Assembly: GCF_900215435.1 (NCBI RefSeq)
Contig: NZ_OCMY01000001.1
Coordinates: forward strand, 186,001 to 250,000
Direction of reading: 5' to 3'
Length of the DNA stretch: 64,000 bases
Source: Candidatus Pantoea floridensis
GTDB lineage: Bacteria > Pseudomonadota > Gammaproteobacteria > Enterobacterales > Enterobacteriaceae
This document shows positions 36,669-47,821 of this stretch, one piece after another (position 1 is the stretch's first letter; every line of letters begins with the position of its first letter). The position numbers were made by a program, and so were the translations under genes. The notes below the pieces were generated by a model, which was given only the letters and a program-made list of their open reading frames with translations, was not told the origin of the DNA and made no database searches.

Positions 36669-37925
36669 ATGACTTTTTTAAGTAATATCCAAAATTTTAT
36701 TGAGGGCAATACGGTATTGTCTGCCGCTTTTAGCCTGCTAATCCTGATGGTCGCTGGCATGATCGCCCATCTAATCTGCAAATTCTTTATCGTTAAAGTG
36801 GTCAGAAAGGTGTTCTTCAGCGCGCACAAGAATGAAGTGCCGCTCGATAAAGATGTCCGCTTATCTGAAAAGCTCTCCAATTTCATTCCGGTGATTACGG
36901 TCTATTATCTGCTGCAGTTTATGCCGGATTTGCCCGAACATCTGTTAATCGCGATCAAGACCATCTGCGGCATTCTGTTCTTCGTTTATTTATCGCTGTT
37001 CTTTACCGAAGTGCTGGAGATTGTTAATAACTCCTACTCGAAAAAAGCCAAACGTAAGAATCACTCGATCAAAGGCTATATTCAGATCGGTAAAATTCTG
37101 GTGCACATTATTTCGGCGATCATGATTTTGGCGATTATGTCGAATAAATCACCGGTGATTATCATTTCCAGTTTGGGTGCGGTGGCTGCGGTATTAATGT
37201 TGGTGTTCCAGCATACGCTAATGTCATTGGTAGCAAATATTCAGGTGTCATCAAATGACGTGCTGCAGCTGGGTGACTGGATTGAAATGCCCGATAACGG
37301 GATCAGCGGCGAAGTGATCGATATTGCGCTGCATACTATTACGATCCGCAACTGGGACAACACGCTGTCGCGCATCCCAACTAAAAACTTCCTCACAGAA
37401 ACCTATACCAATTGGCAAGCGATGTTCTCATCGGGTGCGCGCCGCATTATGCGCAGCTTCCATCTCGATCAGATGTCGATCCGTTTTCTCGATCACGACA
37501 TGGTGCAGCAGATGAGCCAGATTCGCGGCGTCAGTGAACAGCTTTCCGCGCTGATGGATGGGCGCGATACGAATGCGGTCAATGAGCGCTGGTTTGCGGA
37601 AAACGGCATCACCAATTTAACTGTTTTTCGCAAATACCTGACGGCGTGGCTGTCGCAGCGCGACGATATTAAAAAAGATATGTATATCGTAGTGCGAGCG
37701 ATGAAACCTTCACCTGAAGGCCTGCCGGTGGAGGTGTACTGCTTTACCTCATCGGTGCTATGGGTTGACTACGAGAATTCACAATCGGCCATTTTCGAGT
37801 ATATCTATGCGATTATCGGTCAGTTTTCATTGCGAATGTACCAACATCCAGGCGGTAGCGATTTCTGGCGGCTGTCGCAAGCGCGTGCGCAGACGACAAA
37901 TTCAGATGAGCAGCAGACTGGATGA
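36669..37925 (+). CDS. MscS-family mechanosensitive channel, YbdG type
   Basis: A 418-aa channel similar to E. coli YbdG (MscM, 415 aa), which opens under membrane tension and protects against mild osmotic downshock. About five membrane segments fill the first 190 residues. The pore helix and following beta domain show SSLGAVAAVLMLVFQHTLMS, LVANIQVSSNDVLQLGDWIE and TITIRNWDNTLSRIPTKNF, and the YbdG-specific insert and end (FRKYLTAWLSQ, VEVYCFTSSVLWVDYEN) are kept. In YbdG the pore motif has KDPILGLVAG; here HTLMSLVAN differs, so gating may differ. ATG 36669 lacks a good ribosome-binding site; GTG 36660 is an alternative. Confidence 0.85.
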   Translation: MTFLSNIQNFIEGNTVLSAAFSLLILMVAGMIAHLICKFFIVKVVRKVFFSAHKNEVPLDKDVRLSEKLSNFIPVITVYYLLQFMPDLPEHLLIAIKTICGILFFVYLSLFFTEVLEIVNNSYSKKAKRKNHSIKGYIQIGKILVHIISAIMILAIMSNKSPVIIISSLGAVAAVLMLVFQHTLMSLVANIQVSSNDVLQLGDWIEMPDNGISGEVIDIALHTITIRNWDNTLSRIPTKNFLTETYTNWQAMFSSGARRIMRSFHLDQMSIRFLDHDMVQQMSQIRGVSEQLSALMDGRDTNAVNERWFAENGITNLTVFRKYLTAWLSQRDDIKKDMYIVVRAMKPSPEGLPVEVYCFTSSVLWVDYENSQSAIFEYIYAIIGQFSLRMYQHPGGSDFWRLSQARAQTTNSDEQQTG

Positions 37926-37937
37926 TATAAACATCAC

Positions 37938-37954
37938 GGGAGCCATTGGCTCCC
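37938..37954 (+). terminator. Hairpin after channel gene
   Basis: GGGAGCCATTGGCTCCC forms a 7-bp stem, followed by TGTTGT. Probable terminator of the channel gene. Its sequence is almost the same as the icd terminator 430 bp away. Confidence 0.65.
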
Positions 37955-37989
37955 TGTTGTCAGGATAAACAGCAAAGCTGTGGGGGAAT

Positions 37990-38097
37990 ATGATCAATAA
38001 CGTGCTGATAGAAATTCATATTGACGAAGTTTTTGATGTTTTTACCGGTCAAAAAGCAGGAGATAGGGTCTCTATTATTCTAAACGTTGCATCATGA
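37990..38097 (+). CDS. Possible 35-aa peptide overlapping the next small gene
   Basis: ATG 37990 follows GGGGGAAT and the frame ends TGA 38095-38097, sharing ATGA with the start of the 64-aa gene. The peptide reads MINNVLIEIHIDEVFDVF then TGQKAGDRVSIILNVAS. The overlap suggests translational coupling, as with leader peptides. It may be a real small protein or a leader; no family is recognised. Confidence 0.4.
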   Translation: MINNVLIEIHIDEVFDVFTGQKAGDRVSIILNVAS

Positions 38098-38288
38098 AAA
38101 AAACCTTTAAAGCCTGGCTTCAGGACTTCATATGGGAATTATTTGGCGTTCGCCTGCCCATACTAACTGCCGTTATTTTTGCCGTTATTGCTGCCCGCTA
38201 CTGGCCAGAATATGCGTTAATTTCATCAGCTGTATATCTTGTCGTGGCATTTATCGTGAGTGATTTTTTATTAAAGAAGAAAAAGTAA
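38094..38288 (+). CDS. Small inner-membrane protein, 64 aa, unknown function
   Basis: A protein with two hydrophobic segments (VRLPILTAVIFAVIAARYW and LISSAVYLVVAFIVSDFLL) between a basic N-terminus (MKKTFKAWLQDFIWELFG) and a KKKK end. It starts inside the ATGA overlap with the preceding 35-aa frame. AGGAG lies about 30 bp before the start, too far to serve it directly, which makes coupling to the upstream frame more likely. Family not recognised. The surrounding DNA is A+T-richer than the core genes. Confidence 0.6.
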   Translation: MKKTFKAWLQDFIWELFGVRLPILTAVIFAVIAARYWPEYALISSAVYLVVAFIVSDFLLKKKK

Positions 38289-38356
38289 GTATTAACAAAA
38301 CCCATTATTTATCAGAAAAAATTTTATAATTTCGCAAACTCATTCTAACACGTGAA

Positions 38357-38384
38357 TAAAAAACGGGAGCCACTGGCTCCCGTT
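38357..38384 (-). terminator. Terminator of icd
   Basis: AACGGGAGCC (38362-38371) pairs with GGCTCCCGTT (38375-38384); on the minus strand a T-run follows. It lies 22 bp beyond the icd stop. Confidence 0.9.
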
Positions 38385-38406
38385 ATGTTTTCTGCCGTCA
38401 GGCAAA

Positions 38407-39657
38407 TTACATGTTATTGATGATTGCGTCACCAAACTCTGAACATTTCAGCAGTTTAGCGCCGTCCATCAGACGTTCGAAATCGTAAGTCACGGTTTTG
38501 TTAGCGATAGCGCCTTCAACACCTTTCACGATCAGGTCAGCCGCTTCGAACCACTCCAGATGACGCAGCATCATTTCTGCTGACAGAATCACTGAACCTG
38601 GGTTCACTTTGTCCTGACCAGCATACTTAGGTGCTGTACCGTGCGTCGCTTCGAACAGCGCGCATTCGTCACCGATGTTTGCGCCCGGTGCGATACCGAT
38701 ACCGCCAACCTGTGCCGCCAGGGCATCAGAGATGTAGTCGCCGTTCAGGTTCATACAGGCGATAACGTCGTATTCAGCCGGACGCAGCAGGATCTGCTGC
38801 AGGAAGGCATCGGCGATCACGTCTTTAACGATGATCTCTTTACCGGTGTTTGGGTTCTTAAACTTCATCCACGGGCCGCCATCGATCAGCTCGCCGCCGA
38901 ACTCTTCTTTCACTAACTGGTAGCCCCAGTCTTTGAAAGAACCTTCGGTGAACTTCATGATGTTGCCTTTGTGAACCAGCGTCAGAGAATCACGATCGTT
39001 GGTGATGGTGTACTCTACCGCTGCGCGCACCAGACGTTTGGTACCCTCTTCCGAGCAAGGCTTAACGCCGATACCGCACTGCTCTGGGAAGCGAATTTTC
39101 TTCACGCCCATCTCTTCACGCAGGAACTTGATCACTTTATCGGCTTCAGGCGTGCCCGCTTTCCACTCGATACCTGCATAGATATCTTCTGAGTTTTCAC
39201 GGAAGATCACCATATCGGTATCTTCTGGACGCTTAACCGGGCTTGGTGTGCCTTTGTAGTAGCGAACCGGACGCAGACACACGTACAGATCCAGCTCCTG
39301 GCGCAGCGCAACGTTAAGGGAACGAATACCGCCACCAACTGGGGTAGTCAGCGGGCCTTTAATGGCAACGCGGTACTCTTTGATTAAATCGAGGGTTTCT
39401 TGCGGCAGCCAGACGTCCTGGCCGTAGAGTTCTACTGATTTTTCGCCGGTGTAAATTTCCATCCAGGAAATTTTTCGCTCGCCGTTGTAGGCTTTCTTCA
39501 CAGCGGCATCAACCACTTTCAACATTACCGGGGAAACATCAACGCCGATACCGTCACCTTCAATGTAAGGAATAATCGGGTTATTCGGAACATTCAGTTT
39601 TCCCTGATCCAGGGTGATTTTTTGACCTTCCGCCGGAACAACTACTTTGCTTTCCAT
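38407..39657 (-). CDS. icd: NADP+-dependent isocitrate dehydrogenase
   Basis: A 416-aa TCA-cycle enzyme that converts isocitrate to 2-oxoglutarate and CO2, equal in length to E. coli Icd. The regulatory phosphoserine loop is [13 protein letters not shown] (serine equivalent to S113, target of AceK). Substrate arginines are in [18 protein letters not shown]. The NADP-binding end includes [23 protein letters not shown] 39657 ([11 protein letters not shown]) has AAGGAG upstream; a TTG one codon earlier is not needed. The 3' end, used by phage e14-type elements in E. coli, is intact here. Confidence 0.98.
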   Translation of the reverse strand: MESKVVVPAEGQKITLDQGKLNVPNNPIIPYIEGDGIGVDVSPVMLKVVDAAVKKAYNGERKISWMEIYTGEKSVELYGQDVWLPQETLDLIKEYRVAIKGPLTTPVGGGIRSLNVALRQELDLYVCLRPVRYYKGTPSPVKRPEDTDMVIFRENSEDIYAGIEWKAGTPEADKVIKFLREEMGVKKIRFPEQCGIGVKPCSEEGTKRLVRAAVEYTITNDRDSLTLVHKGNIMKFTEGSFKDWGYQLVKEEFGGELIDGGPWMKFKNPNTGKEIIVKDVIADAFLQQILLRPAEYDVIACMNLNGDYISDALAAQVGGIGIAPGANIGDECALFEATHGTAPKYAGQDKVNPGSVILSAEMMLRHLEWFEAADLIVKGVEGAIANKTVTYDFERLMDGAKLLKCSEFGDAIINNM

Positions 39658-39754
39658 CAACCTCTCCTTCGAGCGATTTTTTGTTAATGATTTGTAAGAT
39701 GCGGGTCAATACTACTTGATTATTTCCGCTACGCCAATCACCGTAGTTTCGCGC

Positions 39755-39760
39755 TATAAT
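39755..39760 (+). promoter_or_regulatory. Likely -10 element of rluE promoter
   Basis: TATAAT, a perfect -10 hexamer, lies 29 bp upstream of ATG 39789. It overlaps an earlier in-frame ATG (39759), so transcripts from it could not use that codon. This supports the shorter RluE start. Confidence 0.55.
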
Positions 39761-39788
39761 GCGCCGAATGTTTCCGACTGCAAAGCCC

Positions 39789-40427
39789 ATGCGAAAAACT
39801 TCTCAACGAATTCACCAGGATAAGCGTGCTAACGCCCCAACGCGTAAGCCTGTGCGCCGAGATACCCGCCCGAAAGGCCCAAGACGCGTCATACTCTTTA
39901 ACAAACCTTTCGATGTTTTACCGCAATTTAGCGATGAGGCTGGACGCCGCACGCTGAAAGATTTTGTGCCGGTAAGTGACGTTTATGCCGCGGGCCGCCT
40001 CGATCGCGACAGTGAAGGGTTGATGATTTTAACCAACGATGGCGCGCTGCAGGCCCAGCTGACGCAGCCCGGCAAGCGCACCGGGAAGATCTATTTTGTG
40101 CAGGTTGAAGGTGCGCCGCAGGAATCAGATTTATCCCTGTTACGTCACGGCGTGACGCTGAATGATGGTCCAACCTTACCGGCGGGAATTGAATTAGTGA
40201 CCGAGCCAGCGTGGCTGTGGCCACGCCAGCCGCCGATTCGTGAGCGCAAAGCCATCCCCACCAGCTGGCTGAAAATCACGTTATTTGAAGGGCGCAATCG
40301 GCAGGTACGCCGTATGACCGCGCACATTGGTTTCCCTACGTTACGCCTGATTCGCTTTGCGATGGGTGAGCACCAGTTAGGCGATTTATCACCGGGCGAA
40401 TGGCGCGATATCAGCGCCGCCGTTTAA
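39789..40427 (+). CDS. rluE: 23S rRNA pseudouridine(2457) synthase
   Basis: A 212-aa RsuA-family pseudouridine synthase acting on U2457 of 23S rRNA. After a basic lead ([16 protein letters not shown]) come [13 protein letters not shown], the catalytic aspartate in [29 protein letters not shown] and [20 protein letters not shown]. No S4 domain is present, as in E. coli RluE (217 aa). I choose ATG 39789 because a perfect -10 box overlaps the earlier in-frame ATG at 39759. It is divergent from icd, as in E. coli. Confidence 0.93.
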   Translation: MRKTSQRIHQDKRANAPTRKPVRRDTRPKGPRRVILFNKPFDVLPQFSDEAGRRTLKDFVPVSDVYAAGRLDRDSEGLMILTNDGALQAQLTQPGKRTGKIYFVQVEGAPQESDLSLLRHGVTLNDGPTLPAGIELVTEPAWLWPRQPPIRERKAIPTSWLKITLFEGRNRQVRRMTAHIGFPTLRLIRFAMGEHQLGDLSPGEWRDISAAV

Positions 40428-40457
40428 TAACTTTTAGTTAACAATTTTGGAGGAAGG

Positions 40458-40931
40458 ATGTTTAAACCTCATGTAACGGTCGCTTGTATTGTGCAGGCCC
40501 AGGGACATTTACTGGTGGTAGAAGAGCGCGTACACGGCCGTATTACCTGGAACCAGCCAGCGGGTCATCTTGAAGCCGATGAAACCCTGCTCGAAGCAGC
40601 GCAGCGCGAACTGTTTGAAGAGACGGGCATTGATGCCCAACCCGACTATTTTCTCGGCGTGCAGCAGTGGATTGCGCCGGACGATACACCTTTTGTGCGT
40701 TTCCTGTTTGGCCTCGATCTGGCGGAAAAAGTGGAAACCTCACCGCACGATCGCGACATCGATTGCTGCTGGTGGCTGCCGCCAGAGCAGATTCTGACGG
40801 CCAATCGCCTGCGGTCGCCGTTGGTGGCAGAGAGCGTACGACTGTGGCAACAAGGCGCGCGTTATCCGCTGCAACTGGTCGCGCCGTTCCAGTGGCCGTT
40901 TCATGAGGGTGCGCGCCCCGCTTCTGCATGA
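40458..40931 (+). CDS. nudJ: Nudix phosphatase NudJ
   Basis: A 157-aa Nudix hydrolase. The Nudix box is complete: [20 protein letters not shown] followed by TGI. E. coli NudJ hydrolyses HMP-pyrophosphate (thiamine precursor) and other nucleoside di- and triphosphates. GGAGGAAGG directly precedes ATG. It begins the likely nudJ-mnmA-hflD-purB run, with 42 bp to mnmA. Confidence 0.93.
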   Translation: MFKPHVTVACIVQAQGHLLVVEERVHGRITWNQPAGHLEADETLLEAAQRELFEETGIDAQPDYFLGVQQWIAPDDTPFVRFLFGLDLAEKVETSPHDRDIDCCWWLPPEQILTANRLRSPLVAESVRLWQQGARYPLQLVAPFQWPFHEGARPASA

Positions 40932-40973
40932 TAGAATGCGCCGCCTGTTTTTATCGTAATTTAAGAGTGCGTC

Positions 40974-42086
40974 ATGTCTGACAACAGCCAGAAAAAAGTG
41001 ATCGTCGGGATGTCCGGCGGCGTCGATTCTTCCGTTTCCGCCTGGTTACTGCAACAGCAGGGCTATCAGGTGGAAGGCCTGTTCATGAAGAACTGGGAGG
41101 AAGACGACGGCGAGGAGTATTGCACCGCCGCCGATGATCTGGCTGACGCACAAGCCGTGTGTGACAAACTCGGCATCAAACTGCACAAAATTAACTTCGC
41201 CGCCGAGTACTGGGACAACGTGTTCGAACACTTCCTGGAAGAGTACAAAGCGGGACGCACGCCGAATCCTGATATCCTGTGCAACAAAGAGATCAAGTTC
41301 AAAGCTTTTCTCGAATTCGCGGCAGACGATCTCGGCGCAGACTTCATCGCCACTGGCCACTATGTGCGCCGTCAGGATGTTGACGGTCAGAGTCACCTGC
41401 TGCGCGGCCTCGACGGCAATAAAGATCAGAGCTACTTCCTCTATACCCTGAGCCACCAGCAGATCGCACAAAGTCTGTTTCCGGTTGGCGAACTGGAGAA
41501 ACCGGAAGTACGCCGCATCGCTGAGCAGCTCGATCTCATCACGGCGAAGAAAAAAGACTCCACCGGCATCTGCTTTATCGGCGAGCGCAAATTCCGCGAT
41601 TTCCTTGGCCGCTATCTGCCAGCCCAGCCGGGTGAGATTGAAACCGTTGACGGCGAAATCGTTGGTGAACATCAGGGCCTGATGTATCACACGCTCGGCC
41701 AGCGTAAAGGCTTGGGTATCGGTGGTCGTAAAGAGAGCAACGACGATCCCTGGTATGTGGTCGACAAAGATGTGGCGCGCAATCGCCTGATCGTGGCGCA
41801 AGGTGGCGACCATCCGCGCCTGATGTCGGTCGGCTTGATTGCCCAGCAGCTGCATTGGGTCAATCGTCAGCCTATCGCGGCCCCGCTACGCTGCACGGTA
41901 AAAACCCGCTATCGTCAAACCGATATTCCCTGCGAAATCATTCCGCACGGCGACGACCGTATTGAAGTCCGATTTGACGAGCCGGTTGCGGCCGTCACGC
42001 CTGGCCAATCTGCCGTGTTCTATCTCGGCGAAGTGTGCCTTGGTGGAGGTATTATCGAACAACGCCTGCCTTTGGCAGAAGCCTAA
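40974..42086 (+). CDS. mnmA: tRNA-specific 2-thiouridylase MnmA
   Basis: A 370-aa enzyme that makes 2-thiouridine at the wobble position of tRNAs for Lys, Glu and Gln, taking sulfur from the IscS-Tus relay. The PP-loop is [15 protein letters not shown]. The catalytic cysteine pair lies in [12 protein letters not shown] and [13 protein letters not shown]. The C-terminal domain ends [19 protein letters not shown]. Length and neighbours equal E. coli. Confidence 0.97.
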   Translation: MSDNSQKKVIVGMSGGVDSSVSAWLLQQQGYQVEGLFMKNWEEDDGEEYCTAADDLADAQAVCDKLGIKLHKINFAAEYWDNVFEHFLEEYKAGRTPNPDILCNKEIKFKAFLEFAADDLGADFIATGHYVRRQDVDGQSHLLRGLDGNKDQSYFLYTLSHQQIAQSLFPVGELEKPEVRRIAEQLDLITAKKKDSTGICFIGERKFRDFLGRYLPAQPGEIETVDGEIVGEHQGLMYHTLGQRKGLGIGGRKESNDDPWYVVDKDVARNRLIVAQGGDHPRLMSVGLIAQQLHWVNRQPIAAPLRCTVKTRYRQTDIPCEIIPHGDDRIEVRFDEPVAAVTPGQSAVFYLGEVCLGGGIIEQRLPLAEA

Positions 42087-42122
42087 GGTCGGGGCTGTCC
42101 GACGCGATGACAGGAGTTAAGC

Positions 42123-44179
<2,057 letters not shown>

Positions 44180-44190
44180 ATCTCAACAAC

Positions 44191-44216
44191 AGGCGTGTTC
44201 AATGTTGGGCACGCCT
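44191..44216 (+). terminator. Possible weak terminator after purB
   Basis: AGGCGTG (44191-44197) pairs with CACGCCT (44210-44216) with a 12-nt loop, 12 bp beyond the purB stop. No T-run, so termination may be partial and allow read-through to phoPQ. Confidence 0.4.
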
Positions 44217-44227
44217 CTATTAACAAA

Positions 44228-44262
44228 CGTTGATCTCTTGTTTAGCTGGCTTCGCATATACT
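44228..44262 (+). promoter_or_regulatory. PhoP box and -10 element of the phoPQ promoter
   Basis: CGTTGA-TCTCT-TGTTTA (44228-44244) fits the PhoP box, a direct repeat of (T/G)GTTTA with 5-bp spacing; the second half-site is perfect. TATACT (44257-44262) follows after 12 bp, the standard distance between a PhoP box and the -10 in activated promoters. It points to positive autoregulation under low Mg2+. Confidence 0.75.
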
Positions 44263-44301
44263 TTTCTCCATCATTATTGAGTCGGAAGCTAAGGAAATAC
44301 T

Positions 44302-44970
44302 ATGCGTGTTCTGGTTGTGGAAGATAACGCACTGCTGCGCCATCATCTCGCCGTGCAACTGCGTGAAATGGGCCATCAGGTCGATGCCGCAGAAGATGCC
44401 AAAGAAGCTGACTATTTCCTGCAAGAGCATATCCCTGATATCGCCCTGGTCGATCTGGGTTTACCCGACGAAGATGGCATGTCGTTGATTCGTCGCTGGC
44501 GAAGCGATGCCGTCCGCCAACCTATTCTGGTATTAACCGCCCGTGAAGGCTGGCAGGCGAAAGTCGAAGCGCTGGAAGCCGGTGCCGATGACTATGTCAC
44601 CAAGCCGTTCCATATTGAAGAAGTGGCTGCTCGCTTGCAGGCGCTGATGCGTCGCAACAGCGGACATGCTTCACAAATCATCTCCATGCCGCCATTCCAG
44701 GTGGATTTATCACGCCGCGAGCTGACTGTGCAGGATGAGCCGGTCAAACTGACCGCGTTTGAATACACCATCGTTGAAACCTTGATTCGCAATGCCGGTA
44801 AAGTGGTAAGTAAAGATTCCCTAATGCTGCAGCTTTATCCGGATGCCGAACTGCGCGAAAGCCATACCATTGATGTATTGATGGGACGTCTGCGTAAAAA
44901 AATTCTTTCCCTCTATCCGACCGAAGTGATTAACACCGTGCGCGGCCAGGGTTATCGCTTTGATCTCTAA
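44302..44970 (+). CDS. phoP: Response regulator PhoP
   Basis: A 222-aa OmpR-family regulator. The receiver domain has acidic residues E7-D8, the phosphorylated D51 in [13 protein letters not shown]79-region VLTAREGW and K101 in DDYVTKPFH. The winged helix spans about 125-222 ([21 protein letters not shown]). It controls Mg2+ uptake, lipid A modification and acid or peptide resistance. phoQ begins 3 bp after its stop. Confidence 0.98.
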   Translation: MRVLVVEDNALLRHHLAVQLREMGHQVDAAEDAKEADYFLQEHIPDIALVDLGLPDEDGMSLIRRWRSDAVRQPILVLTAREGWQAKVEALEAGADDYVTKPFHIEEVAARLQALMRRNSGHASQIISMPPFQVDLSRRELTVQDEPVKLTAFEYTIVETLIRNAGKVVSKDSLMLQLYPDAELRESHTIDVLMGRLRKKILSLYPTEVINTVRGQGYRFDL

Positions 44971-44973
44971 TTT

Positions 44974-46434
44974 ATGACGTGGTTCCAGCGCTTTCGCCCC
45001 TTCTCGCTGCGTGCCCGCTTTCTGCTGGCAACCGCCGCGATTGTCCTGTTTTTATCGCTCTCTTACGGCATGGTGGCGGTGGTGGGCTATGTTGTCAGCT
45101 TCGATAAAAACACCTATCGCGTGATGCGTGGCGAGAGCAATCTGTTCTTCACGCTGGCACAGTGGCAAGACAATAAACTCACCATCGGCCAGCCTGAGCG
45201 TATGACGCTCAACTTCCCTACGCTGGTGTTTATTTACGATGAGCATGGCAAGTTGCTGTGGCAACAGCGCGATGTGCCTGATATTCGTAAAAAGATTCGC
45301 CGCGAGTGGCTGCTTAAGCCTGACTTTTACGAAATCGACACCAACAACAGCACCAGCATGGCGGCGATGGGCAATAACCCACTAGCAAAAGAGCGACTGC
45401 ACGCGCTGGACAGTGACAGCAACGACACCTTTACGCACTCGGTGGCGGTGAATCGCTACGATGCCACCACCAATTTACCCGCGCTGACGATCGTGGTTGT
45501 CGATTCAATCCCGCAGGAGCTGCAGCATTCCGATGTGGTGTGGTCGTGGTTTAGCTATGTGCTGGCCGCCAATCTGCTGTTGGTCATTCCCCTGCTGTGG
45601 CTGGCGGCGCACTGGAGTTTGCGGCCGATTGGCGATCTCACCTCGCAGGTGCGCGAGCTGGAAACGGGCCACCGCGAAAATCTTGATGATAATCCGCCGC
45701 TGGAATTGCGGAGCCTGGTGCGAAATCTCAACCTGTTGCTGACTAATGAACGCCAGCGCTATACGCGCTATCGCACCACGCTTTCGGATGTGACGCACAG
45801 CCTGAAAACCCCGTTAGCGGTGCTGCAAAGTACGCTGCGTTCGTTACGCAGCGGCAAAGAGCTGACGGTGGAACAAGCCGAGCCGGTGATGCTGGAACAG
45901 ATCAGCCGTATCTCGCAGCAAATTGGTTATTACCTGCATCGTGCCAGCATGCAGGCCGACCATAATCCGTTGCAGCGCGATGTGCATTCGGTATCGGCAT
46001 TGCTCGATAGCCTGTGCTCGGCGTTGAATAAGGTGTATCAGCGCAAAGGCGTGGAGATCACCCTGGACATTTCACCTGAGCTGACCTTTATCGGCGATCA
46101 AAACGATTTTATGGAAGTACTGGGCAACGTGCTGGATAACGCCTGCAAATATTGCCTGGAATTTATTGAAGTCACCGCCCGCCAAACCGATAAAGCGCTG
46201 CATCTGTTTATCGACGATGATGGCCCTGGCATTCCGGAAAGCAAACGCGATCTGATTTTCGTGCGCGGTCAGCGCGCCGATACCCTGCGTCCCGGCCAGG
46301 GGTTAGGTTTAGCCGTGGTACGCGATATCCTCGAACAGTATGCAGGTCAGGTGATTGCCACCACCAGCCCGCTCGGCGGCGCACGCATGGAAGTGATTTT
46401 TCAACGGCAGGAAGGTGAGCATCACCGCGAGTAG
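44974..46434 (+). CDS. phoQ: Sensor histidine kinase PhoQ
   Basis: A 486-aa inner-membrane sensor of Mg2+, acid pH and cationic peptides. The first membrane helix is near 20-40 ([19 protein letters not shown]). A periplasmic PAS-like domain of about 150 residues follows, with an acidic patch typical of divalent-cation binding, then the second helix ([17 protein letters not shown]). HAMP is next, and the phosphorylated H275 lies in [16 protein letters not shown]-binding boxes are [21 protein letters not shown] and [10 protein letters not shown]. No separate ribosome-binding site is needed given the 3-bp gap to phoP. Confidence 0.97.
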   Translation: MTWFQRFRPFSLRARFLLATAAIVLFLSLSYGMVAVVGYVVSFDKNTYRVMRGESNLFFTLAQWQDNKLTIGQPERMTLNFPTLVFIYDEHGKLLWQQRDVPDIRKKIRREWLLKPDFYEIDTNNSTSMAAMGNNPLAKERLHALDSDSNDTFTHSVAVNRYDATTNLPALTIVVVDSIPQELQHSDVVWSWFSYVLAANLLLVIPLLWLAAHWSLRPIGDLTSQVRELETGHRENLDDNPPLELRSLVRNLNLLLTNERQRYTRYRTTLSDVTHSLKTPLAVLQSTLRSLRSGKELTVEQAEPVMLEQISRISQQIGYYLHRASMQADHNPLQRDVHSVSALLDSLCSALNKVYQRKGVEITLDISPELTFIGDQNDFMEVLGNVLDNACKYCLEFIEVTARQTDKALHLFIDDDGPGIPESKRDLIFVRGQRADTLRPGQGLGLAVVRDILEQYAGQVIATTSPLGGARMEVIFQRQEGEHHRE

Positions 46435-46491
46435 AAAGGGACGCAGGCTGTTATACTTGCCTTCATTCTTTGCCGCAAACGGAATCCTCGT

Positions 46492-47613
46492 ATGGACTAT
46501 CAGCTCGACATCAACTGGCCCGATTTTATTCAGCGCTACTGGCAGAAACGCCCGGTAGTGCTCAAGCGGGGTTTCAAAAACTTCGTAGATCCTATTTCTC
46601 CTGATGAGCTGGCCGGTTTGGCGATGGAAAATGAGGTGGATAGCCGCCTTGTTAGCCATAACAATGGCAAATGGCAAGTCAGTCATGGCCCGTTTGAAAG
46701 CTACGATCATCTTGGTGAGAGCAATTGGTCACTGCTGGTACAGGCGGTAAACCACTGGCATGAACCTTCTGCCGCGCTGATGCGCCCGTTCCGTTTTTTG
46801 CCTGACTGGCGCGTTGACGATCTGATGATCTCCTTTGCCGTGCCCGGCGGCGGCGTTGGCCCGCATTTCGACCAGTATGACGTGTTTATTATTCAGGGTA
46901 CCGGTCGTCGTCGCTGGCGCGTAGGCGAGAAAGTGCCGCTGAAACAGCACTGTCCGCACCCGGATCTGCTGCAGGTTGAACCGTTTGACGCCATCATTGA
47001 TGAAGAGATGGAGCCCGGCGATATTCTCTATATTCCGCCTGGATTCCCACATGAAGGCTACTCGCTGGAAAATGCTATCAACTATTCGGTGGGCTTCCGC
47101 GCGCCAAATGGTCGCGAGCTGATCAGCGGCTTTGCCGATCATATGCTGGCCAACGAGTTGGGTAGCTATCGCTATAGCGATCCGGATGTGCCGTCGCGTG
47201 ATTGCCCATCGCAAATCTTGCCGTCAGAGCTGGAAGGCATCCGCAAAGTGATGATGGATGTCATTAATCAGCCGGAGCAGTTTAACCAGTGGTTTGGCGA
47301 GTTTATTTCCCAATCGCGTCACGAGCTGGATATCGCACCGCCGGAACCGCCTTATCAGCCGGATGAAATCTATGATGCGTTGCAACAGGGCGACGCGCTG
47401 ACGCGTCTTGGTGGCCTGCGCGTATTAACCTTGGGCGATACCGTGTTCGTGAACGGCGAATCGATCAGCTGCACCCATCCGCAAGTGCTGGCGGCACTGG
47501 CACATCATCATGTGCTGACGCTGGAAGATTTTGGCGATGCGCTGGACGATCCCTCAATGCTGGCGCAGCTGGCTGCGCTGGTGAATAGCGGATATTGGTT
47601 CTTCGGCGAGTAA
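46492..47613 (+). CDS. roxA: Ribosomal protein L16 arginine 3-hydroxylase
   Basis: A 373-aa Fe(II)/2-oxoglutarate oxygenase of the JmjC-like ribosomal oxygenase group (YcfD), which hydroxylates an arginine of ribosomal protein L16. The metal-binding motif is GPHFDQYDVFIIQ (H, D) with the distal histidine in YIPPGFPHEGYS. The JmjC part is followed by a C-terminal winged-helix domain. The length equals E. coli RoxA. GGAAT precedes the start. A cluster of palindromic repeats follows. Confidence 0.96.
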   Translation: MDYQLDINWPDFIQRYWQKRPVVLKRGFKNFVDPISPDELAGLAMENEVDSRLVSHNNGKWQVSHGPFESYDHLGESNWSLLVQAVNHWHEPSAALMRPFRFLPDWRVDDLMISFAVPGGGVGPHFDQYDVFIIQGTGRRRWRVGEKVPLKQHCPHPDLLQVEPFDAIIDEEMEPGDILYIPPGFPHEGYSLENAINYSVGFRAPNGRELISGFADHMLANELGSYRYSDPDVPSRDCPSQILPSELEGIRKVMMDVINQPEQFNQWFGEFISQSRHELDIAPPEPPYQPDEIYDALQQGDALTRLGGLRVLTLGDTVFVNGESISCTHPQVLAALAHHHVLTLEDFGDALDDPSMLAQLAALVNSGYWFFGE

Positions 47614-47623
47614 GGCCGTTATT

Positions 47624-47816
47624 GGGTCGCCATGAAGGGTGTGCAAAAAAAGGCCTTTTTATGTTGGTGCGCATGAATGCGCACCCTACGAAAACCCAGC
47701 CATATCCACGTAGGGTCACCATTTATGGTGACCGATTCACGCTTAACTTAACTGGTTAGCATTACGCCATTTATGGCAGCCAGACAAGGTTGTAGGATGC
47801 GCATTTATGCGCATCC
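47624..47816. repeat. Cluster of at least three CGTAGGG-type palindromic repeats
   Basis: The gap between convergent roxA and pepT holds full copies at 47666-47690 (GGTGCGCATGAATGCGCACC then CTACG), 47709-47733 (CGTAGGGTCACCATTTATGG then TGACC) and 47792-47816 (GTAGGATGCGCATTTATGCG then CATCC). Partial copies start at 47624 and 47764. The stems vary while the hairpin and flanking GTAGG are kept, so base-pairing is conserved more than sequence. Confidence 0.85.
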
Positions 47817-47821
47817 TGTTG

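Noticed and set aside
38407..38470. Prophage attachment at the icd 3' end, as for e14 in E. coli
   Set aside because: The icd end is complete, followed by its own terminator, and no integrase or repeated icd fragment is present.
41046..41855. Antisense frame of 269 codons opposite mnmA
   Set aside because: Complete overlap with a highly conserved core gene and no signals of its own.
47647..47660. AAAAAGGCCTTTTT as a terminator of roxA
   Set aside because: The palindrome has no loop and only a 4-bp GC core; it may still contribute, but it does not form a proper terminator hairpin.
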